Of a stretch of DNA of 64,000 nt, positions 17,158 through 24,402 are shown in pieces. This DNA comes from Halorientalis regularis (GTDB taxonomy: Archaea > Halobacteriota > Halobacteria > Halobacteriales > Haloarculaceae). Under the pieces are notes generated by a model that saw nothing but the letters and a program-made list of their open reading frames with translations, searched no databases and was not told the DNA's origin. The number at the start of each line of letters is the position of its first letter. Position 1 is the first letter of the stretch. The DNA is taken from contig NZ_JALJCL010000004.1 in the NCBI RefSeq assembly GCF_023698535.1, forward strand, positions 124,001-188,000, in the 5' to 3' direction. A program made the position numbers and the translations under genes.

Positions 17158-18897
17158 TCACCGATCCGTGATCCGGTCGGCGTAGACCACGCCGCGCTCG
17201 CCGTCCAGCGTCACGTCGGTGCCGGCCTCGACCCCGGCGAGGTCCGCGTCCGCGATGGTCGGGATCCCGAGTTCGCGGGCGACGATGGCCGCGTACCCCG
17301 TCACGCCCTCGTGGCCGGTGACGATGCCGCCGACCGCCGAGAGGTCGCCCTCGAACTCGCCGTCGAACTCGGCCGGGACGGCGAGGATGGCACCCTCGGG
17401 CATCCCGGCGAGGTCGCCATCTCCGACGTGGAAGACGGGGCCCGACACCACGCCGTCGACGACCGAGCGGCCCGACACGAGGGTCTCGGCGGCGACGTGG
17501 ATCTTGAGGGTGTTGGCGGTGTCCAGCCCGTCGAGTTCGGTCATCATGCCCGCCAGTACCACCACGGTCTCGCCGGGGTCGACGACGCCCGCGTCGATGG
17601 CCGACTGCACGGCCGTCTGGATCACGGCGCCGGCCCCGTTCTCGGTGTAGCTGGCGTACTCGGGCCGGATGCCCCAGGACAGCGAGAGCTGTCTGCGGAC
17701 TCGCTCGCTGGGCGTCGCGGCGACGATGGGCATGTCCGGGCGGTACTTGGCGGCCTTCCGGGCGGTGTAGCCCGACTCGGAGGCCGCGACGATGGCGCTG
17801 GCACCCACGTCCCGGGCGAGAAAGCGCGCCGACCGGGCGAGCGCGTCGGTCCGACTCTCGCCCGCCGCCGGAACCCGCTGTTCGCGTGACTCGGCGTACT
17901 CCGCGCTGCCCTCCACGTCCCGGACGATGCGATCCATCGTCTCGACCACGGTAACGGGGTGGTCGCCGATGGCGGTCTCGCCCGACAGCATGACGGCGTC
18001 GGTGCCATCGAGGACGGCGTTGGCCACGTCGGAGGCCTCCGCGCGGGTCGGCCGGCGCTCGTGGATCATCGAGTCCAGCATCTCCGTCGCGGTGATGACC
18101 GGGACGCCCGCGCGGTGGCACTGCCGGATCACTCGTTTCTGGATCAGCGGGACCTCCTCCATTGGACACTCGACGCCGAGGTCGCCGCGGGCGACCATCA
18201 CGCCCGCGGCCTCGTCGGCGATGGCCTCGATGTTCTCGACCGCGTCAGCGCGCTCGATCTTGGCGACCACGGGGATGTCGCCCCCTTCGTCGTCGATGGC
18301 CTCGGCGACCTCGTACACGTCTGCGCCGCTGCGAACGAAACTGGCCGCGACGAACTCCACGTTCCGGTCGACGGCCACGGCGATGTCCTGGCGGTCCTGC
18401 TCGGTGACGACTGGCAGGCCCAGATCGACGCCGGGGACGTTGACGCCCTTGTTCCCGGCGAGGTCGCCGCCGTCCTCGACACGGGCGGTCACGGCTTCCT
18501 CGCCGCTGTCCTCGACGACGGTCTCGATGCGGCCGTCGTCGAGCAACACGCGGTCGCCGGGCTGGGCGGCCGCGACGGACGCCGAGAGCCCGATCTCTTC
18601 GGGTGTGGCGGTCTCGCCGACGGAAAAACGGACCGTCGAGCCGGTCTCGACGTGGATCGGGTCCTCGGTGGGGGCCGTCCGGATCTCCGGGCCGGCGAGG
18701 TCGTACATCACGGCGACGGGGGCGGATAGCTCGCCGCCGACCTCGCGGATGCGGTCGATGGCCTCGCGGCGGTCCGCGGGGGTGCCGTGGCTGGCGTTCA
18801 ACCGTGCCACGTCCATCCCGGCCTCGATCAACTCGCGCAGTCGCTCGCGGCTGTCCGAGGCCGGGCCGATGGTACAGACGATCTTTGCGTTGCGCAT
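17158..18897 (-). CDS. pyk: Pyruvate kinase with C-terminal PEP-utiliser domain
   Basis: A 579-residue pyruvate kinase converting phosphoenolpyruvate and ADP to pyruvate and ATP. The barrel has RNAKIVCTIGP at the start, the substrate/metal region VVAKIERADAVENI and MVARGDLGVE, and ITATEMLDSMI. The last about 100 residues form an extra swivelling PEP-utilising domain with ...TGHEGVTGYAAIVARELGIP, as in Bacillus-type enzymes; here the catalytic His position is in GHEG. The upstream GTG at 18921 is less likely than the ATG at 18897. It lies between the ROK kinase and KDG kinase on the same strand. Confidence 0.95.
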   Translation of the reverse strand: MRNAKIVCTIGPASDSRERLRELIEAGMDVARLNASHGTPADRREAIDRIREVGGELSAPVAVMYDLAGPEIRTAPTEDPIHVETGSTVRFSVGETATPEEIGLSASVAAAQPGDRVLLDDGRIETVVEDSGEEAVTARVEDGGDLAGNKGVNVPGVDLGLPVVTEQDRQDIAVAVDRNVEFVAASFVRSGADVYEVAEAIDDEGGDIPVVAKIERADAVENIEAIADEAAGVMVARGDLGVECPMEEVPLIQKRVIRQCHRAGVPVITATEMLDSMIHERRPTRAEASDVANAVLDGTDAVMLSGETAIGDHPVTVVETMDRIVRDVEGSAEYAESREQRVPAAGESRTDALARSARFLARDVGASAIVAASESGYTARKAAKYRPDMPIVAATPSERVRRQLSLSWGIRPEYASYTENGAGAVIQTAVQSAIDAGVVDPGETVVVLAGMMTELDGLDTANTLKIHVAAETLVSGRSVVDGVVSGPVFHVGDGDLAGMPEGAILAVPAEFDGEFEGDLSAVGGIVTGHEGVTGYAAIVARELGIPTIADADLAGVEAGTDVTLDGERGVVYADRITDR

Positions 18898-18973
18898 GGA
18901 TTCGGTGTGGTCGCTGCCCACGGTTCTCCCCGGTGGTTCTCACCGCGGGCGGTTAGCTTCTGTGGGCCGTGCC

Positions 18974-18997
18974 GACCACTCCTGTGACCGAGTGGTC
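18974..18997 (-). terminator. Hairpin downstream of kdgK
   Basis: GACCACTC (18974-18981) pairs perfectly with GAGTGGTC (18990-18997) around an eight-base loop. It lies 28 bases past the kdgK stop and upstream of pyk, so it may separate the two transcripts. Confidence 0.4.
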
Positions 18998-19024
18998 CCC
19001 GTTCCGGCCGGCTACCTCGCGTGG

Positions 19025-19978
19025 TCACCGCTCGATCCGCCCGCTCTCGTCCGCGAGCGCGCGTTCGACGGCCTCGGGCGTGACGACGGCCATGTCGCCC
19101 GGGACCGTGCGTTTCAGTGCCGCCGTCGCCGTGCCGTAGGCCAGTGCGTCCGGGACGGTTCCGCCCTGGAGACGGCTGGCGAGGAACCCGCCGACGAAGG
19201 CGTCGCCGGTCCCGACGGGGTGGGCGTCGCTCGCGGGGATCGCCGGCTGTTCGTGAGTCTGGCCGTCGTGGACCGCGACCGCGCCCTCGTCGCCGCGGGT
19301 CACCACGACCGTCTCGAAGTCGTAGTCCGCGTCGAGCCGTTCGGCCGTCTCGACCGGTGACCCCGCCAGTCCGAGGACGGTCTCGGCGTCCCTGTCGGCG
19401 ACGACGAACAGGTCGACGCGGTCCAGCAGGTCGGTGACCGTCTCCCGGGCCGCCTCGGGCGACCAGAGCTTCGACCGGTAGTTCAGGTCGAACGCGGTCG
19501 TCGTGTCGGCCTCGCGAGCCAGTTCGAGCAGGTCGGTGGTCGTCGTCGCCAGCGTGTCCGAGAGCGCGGGCGTGATGCCGGTCGTGTGGAAGGCGTCGGC
19601 GCGCTCGATCAGGTCGGTCGGGAGTTCCGCGGCCGTCGCGGTCCGGACGGCCGCGCCCTCGCGGTCGTAGGTCACCGTCCGCCCGCGCGGCGGGTCGGCG
19701 CTCTCCAGGTAGTAGGTCCCCTGCCGGCCCTCCTCGGTCAGGACGACGGCGGGGTCGACGCCGTGCTGGCGGAGCGCGGCCAGCACGCGGCGACCGGGCG
19801 GCGAGTCCGGGAGTTTCGAGAGCCAGGTCGACTCGACGCCGAGGCGCTGGGCCGCGACGGCGACGTTGCTCTCGGCTCCGGCGGCGTGAACCGCGAAGGT
19901 GCCGGCCGTCTCGACCGGCTGGTCGCCGGGCGGGGACAGGCGCAACATCGTCTCTCCGAAGGTGGCGAGTTCCGGCAT
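19025..19978 (-). CDS. kdgK: 2-keto-3-deoxygluconate kinase (PfkB family)
   Basis: A 317-residue ribokinase-type sugar kinase. It starts MPELATFGETMLRLSPPG, has the FDLNYRSKLW segment seen in KDG kinases, and ends with the PfkB signature DAHPVGTGDAFVGGFLA holding the catalytic Asp. It makes KDPG from KDG, the phosphorylation step of the haloarchaeal semi-phosphorylative Entner-Doudoroff pathway begun by GnaD at 3101. A CTTTTT-type TATA box at about 20002-20009 (reverse strand) lies 28 bases upstream of the ATG. Confidence 0.9.
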   Translation of the reverse strand: MPELATFGETMLRLSPPGDQPVETAGTFAVHAAGAESNVAVAAQRLGVESTWLSKLPDSPPGRRVLAALRQHGVDPAVVLTEEGRQGTYYLESADPPRGRTVTYDREGAAVRTATAAELPTDLIERADAFHTTGITPALSDTLATTTTDLLELAREADTTTAFDLNYRSKLWSPEAARETVTDLLDRVDLFVVADRDAETVLGLAGSPVETAERLDADYDFETVVVTRGDEGAVAVHDGQTHEQPAIPASDAHPVGTGDAFVGGFLASRLQGGTVPDALAYGTATAALKRTVPGDMAVVTPEAVERALADESGRIER

Positions 19979-20066
19979 GGACACACTGTCGCCGGCCGCG
20001 AGCAAAAAGGTGCGAGACGAGGGGGTCCAGCGGCTGGTCGGGCCGCGGTCGTCGACCCACAGGCAC

Positions 20067-20234
20067 TCAGCGCCGGTCGGTGACCGACACCGCGCCGTCG
20101 GACTGGAGCCAGGCGCGGTGGTTGTGCCGGTCGTAGATGATGACGCCCTCGGCGGCGTCCAGCTCTACGAGCTGGCCGGCGGCTACTGGCGCGTCTCGTT
20201 CGGCGTCCGCGTCGTCGACAGGTGCTCGTGCCAT
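20067..20234 (-). CDS. Small acidic haloarchaeal protein
   Basis: A 55-residue protein with a short beta-rich core (GVIIYDRHNHRAWLQSDGAVSV) after an acidic N-terminus. The type is common in haloarchaea and has no known function. Start 20234 is supported by a GGGGGA Shine-Dalgarno-like run at 20241-20246 (reverse strand), in contrast to the mostly leaderless genes around it. A TATA-like CTTAACATA at 20272-20279 and a palindrome at 20258-20270 lie upstream. Confidence 0.7.
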   Translation of the reverse strand: MARAPVDDADAERDAPVAAGQLVELDAAEGVIIYDRHNHRAWLQSDGAVSVTDRR

Positions 20235-20257
20235 CGTGATTCCCCCTTCGGATAGAT

Positions 20258-20270
20258 GTAGGACGCCTAC
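20258..20270. promoter_or_regulatory. Operator-like palindrome behind a TATA box
   Basis: GTAGG-ACG-CCTAC is a perfect 5+3+5 inverted repeat placed between the TATA element (about 20272-20279) and the start codon of the small acidic protein, directly over the expected initiation region. A bound repressor would block polymerase there. No regulator can be assigned. Confidence 0.35.
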
Positions 20271-20483
20271 TATGTTAAGTGTTACCACACCACACGGTAA
20301 GTCGGTGAGCGCCAGGTAACCGTCGGGTTTCAGCTACCGATACTCGCCGGGAGCGGCGGTCGAGGCCGGAGCCGGACCGGGTAGCGAGCGCGCCACTCGC
20401 GTGCGGGCGTCCGTTGATGGTTTCTTGGCACTGAAACTCGGTGATACTTACTACGTCATGCGTTTATTTCTCGCGCCCAAATC

Positions 20484-20491
20484 TTTATAAT
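20484..20491 (+). promoter_or_regulatory. TATA box before the gene at 20526
   Basis: TTTATAAT within an A/T-rich block (20479-20505). Initiation is expected near 20509-20514, which is where the six-codon mini-ORF starts rather than the main gene. Confidence 0.65.
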
Positions 20492-20508
20492 TCAGTAAAT
20501 TGATTGGT

Positions 20509-20529
20509 ATGGACACCCGGGTACAATGA
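20509..20529 (+). CDS. Predicted six-codon leaderless leader peptide
   Basis: ATG at 20509 opens MDTRVQ and the TGA at 20527-20529 overlaps the ATG of the following gene (ATGA). The 5' edge of the TATA box is 25 bases upstream. The overlap would let a terminating ribosome restart on the main gene. So short a frame could be chance; the repeat of the layout elsewhere supports it. Confidence 0.35.
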   Translation: MDTRVQ

Positions 20530-21044
20530 CAACTGAGACTACTGCGGAGAGGGTCACCGTCGATCTCCACGTTCGGTCACTCACACCCCGTGCCGGGCAC
20601 GGCCGCCAGGAAGCGGTGATCGAACGCCTCGAACGACTCGCGGACACCGGGCAAATCCACGAGTTCTCCGTTCACGTCTGGGGACGGCAGGTCAGCCTCT
20701 CGACGGCTGCCGCACGCACCGACGCGGGCCAGAACGTGCTGGACCGCGTCGAACGGTTCCGCGACTGGGCCGCGGACACGGACCGTTCGATCAGTTCCTT
20801 CTTCGAGACGCGGCGGGTCTCCTCGCAGATGACCGAGGAGAGTTACGTCGCCCTCGTGTTGCCGATGTTCACGTTCGCCGAGTACCACGACGGCGAGTTG
20901 GCGTTCGTCGCCCCCTGCAGCGACGGCGACGGCGTCTGCACCGTGACCGACCGCCTCGACACCCTGGAGCACAGCACGACCGTCACCGAGACGCTCGAAG
21001 CCGACGGCAACGGGCAACTGATCGCAGAGGAAGCCGAGGAGTGA
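20526..21044 (+). CDS. Conserved haloarchaeal protein of unknown function
   Basis: A 172-residue soluble acidic protein. The first half alternates strands and a helix (VTVDLHVRSLTPRAGHG; IHEFSVHVWGRQVSL), then a helical FRDWAADTDRSISSFF and an EESYVALVLPMFTFAEY strand pair. I recognise this as a family widespread in haloarchaea but cannot give it a function. Its stop abuts the HxlR regulator's stop with no spacer. It may be read after the mini-ORF at 20509. Confidence 0.65.
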   Translation: MTTETTAERVTVDLHVRSLTPRAGHGRQEAVIERLERLADTGQIHEFSVHVWGRQVSLSTAAARTDAGQNVLDRVERFRDWAADTDRSISSFFETRRVSSQMTEESYVALVLPMFTFAEYHDGELAFVAPCSDGDGVCTVTDRLDTLEHSTTVTETLEADGNGQLIAEEAEE

Positions 21045-21413
21045 TCAGGCCGGGGACCCCTCGTCCGGCGCGGGCACGAGGTGGTCACGGCCCCACTCAC
21101 GCATCGCCTCGATCACCGGCGCGAGTTCCTCGCCGCGCTCGGTCAGCGCGTACTCGACACGGAACGGCTTCTCGCTGACCACCGAGCGTGTGACGATCCC
21201 GCGTTCTTCCAGGTCCTCCAGACTGTCCGACAGCACCTTGCTCGACACTCCGTCGACCGCGTCTTTCAGCGCGTTGAATCCCAGCGGTCCCTCCTCGAGC
21301 AACCGGTCGACGATGACCGGATGCCACTTCTTCCCGATCAACGAGGCCGTCGCGGTCACCGCACACCACTCCTCGCCAGCGCACCAGATCTCGATGGGGT
21401 CGTCGTCGCTCAT
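21045..21413 (-). CDS. HxlR-family winged-helix transcription regulator
   Basis: A 122-residue MarR/HxlR-like regulator. Typical features are the cysteine before the domain (EEWCAVTATASLIGKKWHPVI), the recognition region GFNALKDAVDGVSSKVLSDSL, and the wing (EERGIVTRSV...RVEYALTERG). Such proteins dimerise on palindromic operators and often respond to redox or aromatic compounds. An ACTATATG TATA element at 21438-21445 (reverse strand) is 27 bases above the ATG at 21413, which decides against the in-frame ATG at 21440. Confidence 0.88.
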   Translation of the reverse strand: MSDDDPIEIWCAGEEWCAVTATASLIGKKWHPVIVDRLLEEGPLGFNALKDAVDGVSSKVLSDSLEDLEERGIVTRSVVSEKPFRVEYALTERGEELAPVIEAMREWGRDHLVPAPDEGSPA

Positions 21414-21581
21414 ACTCGAACCCTGTACGTCCACCGTCATATAGTTACGTCCCAATACCTGGTTGTCGTGGGTAACCGTTCGAGTAGCCTGCCGGGTTCG
21501 ACCGGTGATTCTCGCCCCCCAGTTCTCAGAATCTGATACGTTGCACCCCGATTTAACACACTGCCGGGCCAGGGAGGTGAT

Positions 21582-21983
21582 ATGTACGAGATACTGATGC
21601 CTATCGACACCGACGCGGACCGCGCACTCAGACAGGCCCGGGCGGTCGAGGACCTGCCGGGCGGCCCGGAGGATGTCCACGTCACCGTCCTTCACTCCTT
21701 TACCGACAACCCCTCGGGCGCGTCCATCACGCAGTTGCAGGCGGCCCGACGGGTCGAGTCCCACCTCGAAGACGTCGGCTATTCCGTGACACTCGACGAA
21801 CAATCCGGGAGTCCGGCCGACGCCATCCTCGACGTGGCCGCCGAGGACGACGTTGACCTCATCTGCATCGGCGGCCGCAAGCGGTCCCCCACCGGCAAAG
21901 TCCTGTTCGGGAGCGTCACCCAGAGCGTCCTGCTGGATGCCGATCGGTCCGTGCTGGTCTGTCGGCGGAACGACGACGCCTGA
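21582..21983 (+). CDS. Universal stress protein (UspA family)
   Basis: A 133-residue single USP domain with N-terminal MYEILMPIDTDADRAL and C-terminal ICIGGRKRSPTGKVLFGSVTQSVLLDADRSVLVCR. The G-x2-R/K-x8-G-S/T-V ATP-binding motif is recognisable, so it may bind ATP. The ATG is preceded by an unusually good Shine-Dalgarno GGAGGTGA at 21573-21580. Role in stress response is inferred from the family only. Confidence 0.88.
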   Translation: MYEILMPIDTDADRALRQARAVEDLPGGPEDVHVTVLHSFTDNPSGASITQLQAARRVESHLEDVGYSVTLDEQSGSPADAILDVAAEDDVDLICIGGRKRSPTGKVLFGSVTQSVLLDADRSVLVCRRNDDA

Positions 21984-22024
21984 CGGGAACCGGACACCTA
22001 TTTAAATAACCGATCATTTCCGGG

Positions 22025-22222
22025 TAAAATTTAATCCAGGAAGAGACTATATTATCGCTTGCCGGTGGGTGGGTGGTTCATCGCTTCCGATTCTCACCGG
22101 CGGGAGACGCGCCCACGTCTCCCTCAACAGCCGTCCCGCAAGCACCACGTGCCAGCTTTGCCGCGATGCCGTTCCTCAGGCGGCATCACGGCTTCTTCTG
22201 ATCGTCTCACCCACCCGGTTGG
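22025..22222 (+). ncRNA. Candidate structured RNA or decayed transposable-element end
   Basis: This gene-free convergent gap begins with an A/T-rich promoter-like stretch (TAAAATTTAAT at 22025-22035, CTATATTA at 22048-22055). Then come a closing stem (CCGGTGGGTG at about 22062-22071 against CACCCACCCGG at 22208-22218), hairpin GGGAGACG/CGTCTCCC (22103-22110 and 22116-22123) and hairpin GATGCCG/CGGCATC (22165-22171 and 22181-22187). No convincing protein is encoded. The 3' arm overlaps the end of the response-regulator gene on the other strand. An IS200/IS605-type end remnant is the main alternative. Confidence 0.4.
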
Positions 22223-22782
22223 CGGCCGATGTCGCGAAAGGCCAGCTCGAAGTCCTCGAAGTCCGACAGTGACTCGGCCATCTCGCTTTCGAGCCGGTCG
22301 GCCCGTTCCCGCAACGCCGCCACGTCCTCGTTCTCATCGAGTTCCTGGGGCGTCTTCTCGGCTTCCAGCAGGGCCAGTTTCGAGGTGACCTCGTAGTACT
22401 CGGTCAGCCGGTCGTCGTAGGCGTCGGCCGCGAGCTGTTGTTCGACCGCGCCGAGGAGATCGGCGCTCTCGACCGGTTTACAGAGGTAGTCGTCGAACGG
22501 CATCTCGATGATATCGAAGTCGGGATCGACGGCGGTGATCATGATAACCCGGTAGTCGTCCTCACGGTCACGGAGTTCCGCGAGGACCTCGTCACCCGAG
22601 ACGTCGGGCATCCGGCGGTCGAGCAACACTACGTCGACGCCGTCGGCCTTCTCGAGTGCTTCCTGTCCGCCGTAAGCGACCCGGACGTCGTACTCACGCT
22701 CGATTTTGAGCGCGTACACGTCGGCGACTTCCGTCTCGTCGTCGACGACGAGGACCGTCGCCGCCGCCGAATCGTTCCCCAT
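22207..22782 (-). CDS. Response regulator with HalX domain
   Basis: A 191-residue regulator. The receiver domain (VLVVDDETEVADVY; phosphoacceptor Asp in VVLLDRRMPDVSG; Lys in DYLCKPVESADL) covers residues 10-125. A C-terminal helical HalX domain (DDRLTEYYEVTSKLALLEAEK) is found almost only in haloarchaea. No DNA-binding domain is present, so output is probably by protein contact. The partner kinase is not adjacent. A TTATAA TATA element at 22808-22815 fits a leaderless ATG at 22782. Confidence 0.9.
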   Translation of the reverse strand: MGNDSAAATVLVVDDETEVADVYALKIEREYDVRVAYGGQEALEKADGVDVVLLDRRMPDVSGDEVLAELRDREDDYRVIMITAVDPDFDIIEMPFDDYLCKPVESADLLGAVEQQLAADAYDDRLTEYYEVTSKLALLEAEKTPQELDENEDVAALRERADRLESEMAESLSDFEDFELAFRDIGRQPGG

Positions 22783-22884
22783 ACTACGTCCCTTTCGCAG
22801 CGGCGAGTTATAATTTTGCCCGCTTCCTGACACCGACGCCGCCGAACCAAACCATTCACACCGGTCCGGCCCCTGAACTCGGAT

Positions 22885-23109
22885 ATGAGTGGCCACGAGA
22901 CCGACGCGGCGACGGGCCTGTCCGAGAAAGCCAAGTTCGCACTGGTTCTGAGCGGCGGCGTCGTCCTCCCCGGACTCGCCAACTACGCACTCGGGGCGGC
23001 CGGCTACAGCACGCTCGGCAGTCTGGTGTGGGTCCTGGGATACGTCGGCGCTGTCCTGCTTCTCTGGTACGTCTGGGTCCGTCCGCTAGACCTGACCGGT
23101 CCCGCGTGA
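22885..23109 (+). CDS. Small two-helix membrane protein
   Basis: A 74-residue protein with a short polar N-terminus and two hydrophobic segments (about residues 18-40 and 45-66: FALVLSGGVVLPGLANYAL and SLVWVLGYVGAVLLLWYVWV). Function unknown. It is divergent from the response regulator, whose TATA element TTATAATT is nearly symmetric and may serve both directions. Confidence 0.6.
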   Translation: MSGHETDAATGLSEKAKFALVLSGGVVLPGLANYALGAAGYSTLGSLVWVLGYVGAVLLLWYVWVRPLDLTGPA

Positions 23110-23164
23110 CCGTGGGCGAGTAACGGAAGTTTTTAGGCCGCTACAGGGTCAGTCCTAGCCAAGA

Positions 23165-23425
23165 ATGCTCGCGCTACCACTGCAGGTGATCGACAACTTC
23201 CTGCTCCAGTACAACGTCGGGCAGGCGCTGCTGGCGATTTTTATCCTGTCCGCCCTGGCTGCCCTGCCGCTGAAGTCCCAGCGTGTCTACGCCATGCAGT
23301 TCCTGGGGTTTGGACTTCTATTCCTGTTGACGCCCCAGAGCATGCTCGCGAAACCCCACTGGAAGTTCCTGGGTATCGCCCTGCTCGTGCTGGCCCCGAT
23401 GGTCTACATCACGGCCAAACGATAA
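23165..23425 (+). CDS. Small haloarchaeal membrane protein
   Basis: An 86-residue, strongly hydrophobic protein with about three membrane helices (residues 18-36, 43-60, 66-83). The pattern VIDNFLLQYNVGQALLAI then PLKSQRVYAMQFLGFGL is conserved-looking, but I know no function. A TTTTTAGG box at 23130-23137 provides a near-leaderless promoter. Its TAA abuts the NAD kinase stop. Confidence 0.65.
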   Translation: MLALPLQVIDNFLLQYNVGQALLAIFILSALAALPLKSQRVYAMQFLGFGLLFLLTPQSMLAKPHWKFLGIALLVLAPMVYITAKR

Positions 23426-24256
23426 TCAGTCGAGTTTCCCGAGTCCCGCGAAGAAGTCCAGCGGCGGCCCCGCAACTCTGACAGGCTTTTCCGCCCGTTC
23501 GAGCGTGACCGTCGCCGGCGGCGTCACTGCCTCGCTCGTCCGCCCGTCCCCGACGACTACTGCTCGCTCACTGTTCTCGACGGTCACTTCGATCTCACTG
23601 TCGATGTCGACCACCAGCGGCGGCATCTCGGACTCGCCAGCCATCTCGGTCACGATCAGCCCGGACACGTCGGGATGGACGAGCGGACCGTCCTCGCTGA
23701 GGTTGTACGCGGTGCTGCCGGTCGGGGTCGCGATCAACACGCCGTCGGCGTGACCCTCGGTGTAGGTCGCGCCGTCGACCGTGACGTCGAGGTCGACGCC
23801 CTGTCCGTGCCCGCGCTGTGACCCGAGAACGGCGACCTCGTTGATCGCCGGTGGGATCGTCCAGCCGTCGCCGCGGGCTTGCAGTCGGTGCATCGACCGG
23901 GTGTCGGCCCCACCGTCCTCGCGAATCTCCCGGACGACCTCGTCGACCGTCTCGACGGCCACGTCGGGCGAGACCGCGTTCAAGAACCCGACTTCGCCGA
24001 GGTTGACGCCCATGATCGGCGTCGTCCCCGCGCCGCGGGCGGCAAAGAGGAAGGTGCCGTCACCGCCGATGCTGACTACCAGGTCACGGCCGGCCATCGC
24101 GTCGACCGAGACGCCCTCGGCGTCGGGACCGAGGTGCGCGGCGGTGGTCTCGTCGACGACTGTCGGCACGCCCTCGTCGTCGAGGTGTGTCCGGATCTCG
24201 CTGGCCAGCGCGGCGGCGCGGGGATTGTCCCGCTGGGCGACGATGCCGACGTTCAT
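23426..24256 (-). CDS. nadK: NAD kinase
   Basis: A 276-residue ATP-NAD kinase making NADP. It has the catalytic GGDGT motif (LVVSIGGDGTFLFAARG) near residue 65, the NEVAVLG motif, and the TPTGSTAYNLSEDGPLVHPD nucleotide-binding signature. Length and order are normal for the family. The conserved MNVGIVAQRDNP start at 24256 has a TTTATA TATA box at 24282-24288 (reverse strand), 28 bases upstream, so it is leaderless. Confidence 0.95.
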   Translation of the reverse strand: MNVGIVAQRDNPRAAALASEIRTHLDDEGVPTVVDETTAAHLGPDAEGVSVDAMAGRDLVVSIGGDGTFLFAARGAGTTPIMGVNLGEVGFLNAVSPDVAVETVDEVVREIREDGGADTRSMHRLQARGDGWTIPPAINEVAVLGSQRGHGQGVDLDVTVDGATYTEGHADGVLIATPTGSTAYNLSEDGPLVHPDVSGLIVTEMAGESEMPPLVVDIDSEIEVTVENSERAVVVGDGRTSEAVTPPATVTLERAEKPVRVAGPPLDFFAGLGKLD

Positions 24257-24369
24257 CCGTCTCGGGTTTGGCAACGGGTCACTATAAACCGGGCGGACCC
24301 GACCCGGGCGGGCGTATCGGGACGTGAGGCCCGGGCAACATTAATCACGAAGCATACCCAGGGTCGGGT

Positions 24370-24402
24370 ATGGCCATCCGGCCGTCAGTGAGTCACTCAT
24401 GA
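24370..24402 (+). CDS. Predicted ten-codon leaderless leader peptide
   Basis: ATG at 24370 encodes MAIRPSVSHS, and its TGA (24400-24402) overlaps the ATG of the ATPase gene (ATGA at 24399-24402). The TATA element ATTAAT (24340-24345) is centred 27 bases before this ATG, not the main one. This is the cleanest of the three leader candidates. It is too short to test by codon use. Confidence 0.45.
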   Translation: MAIRPSVSHS

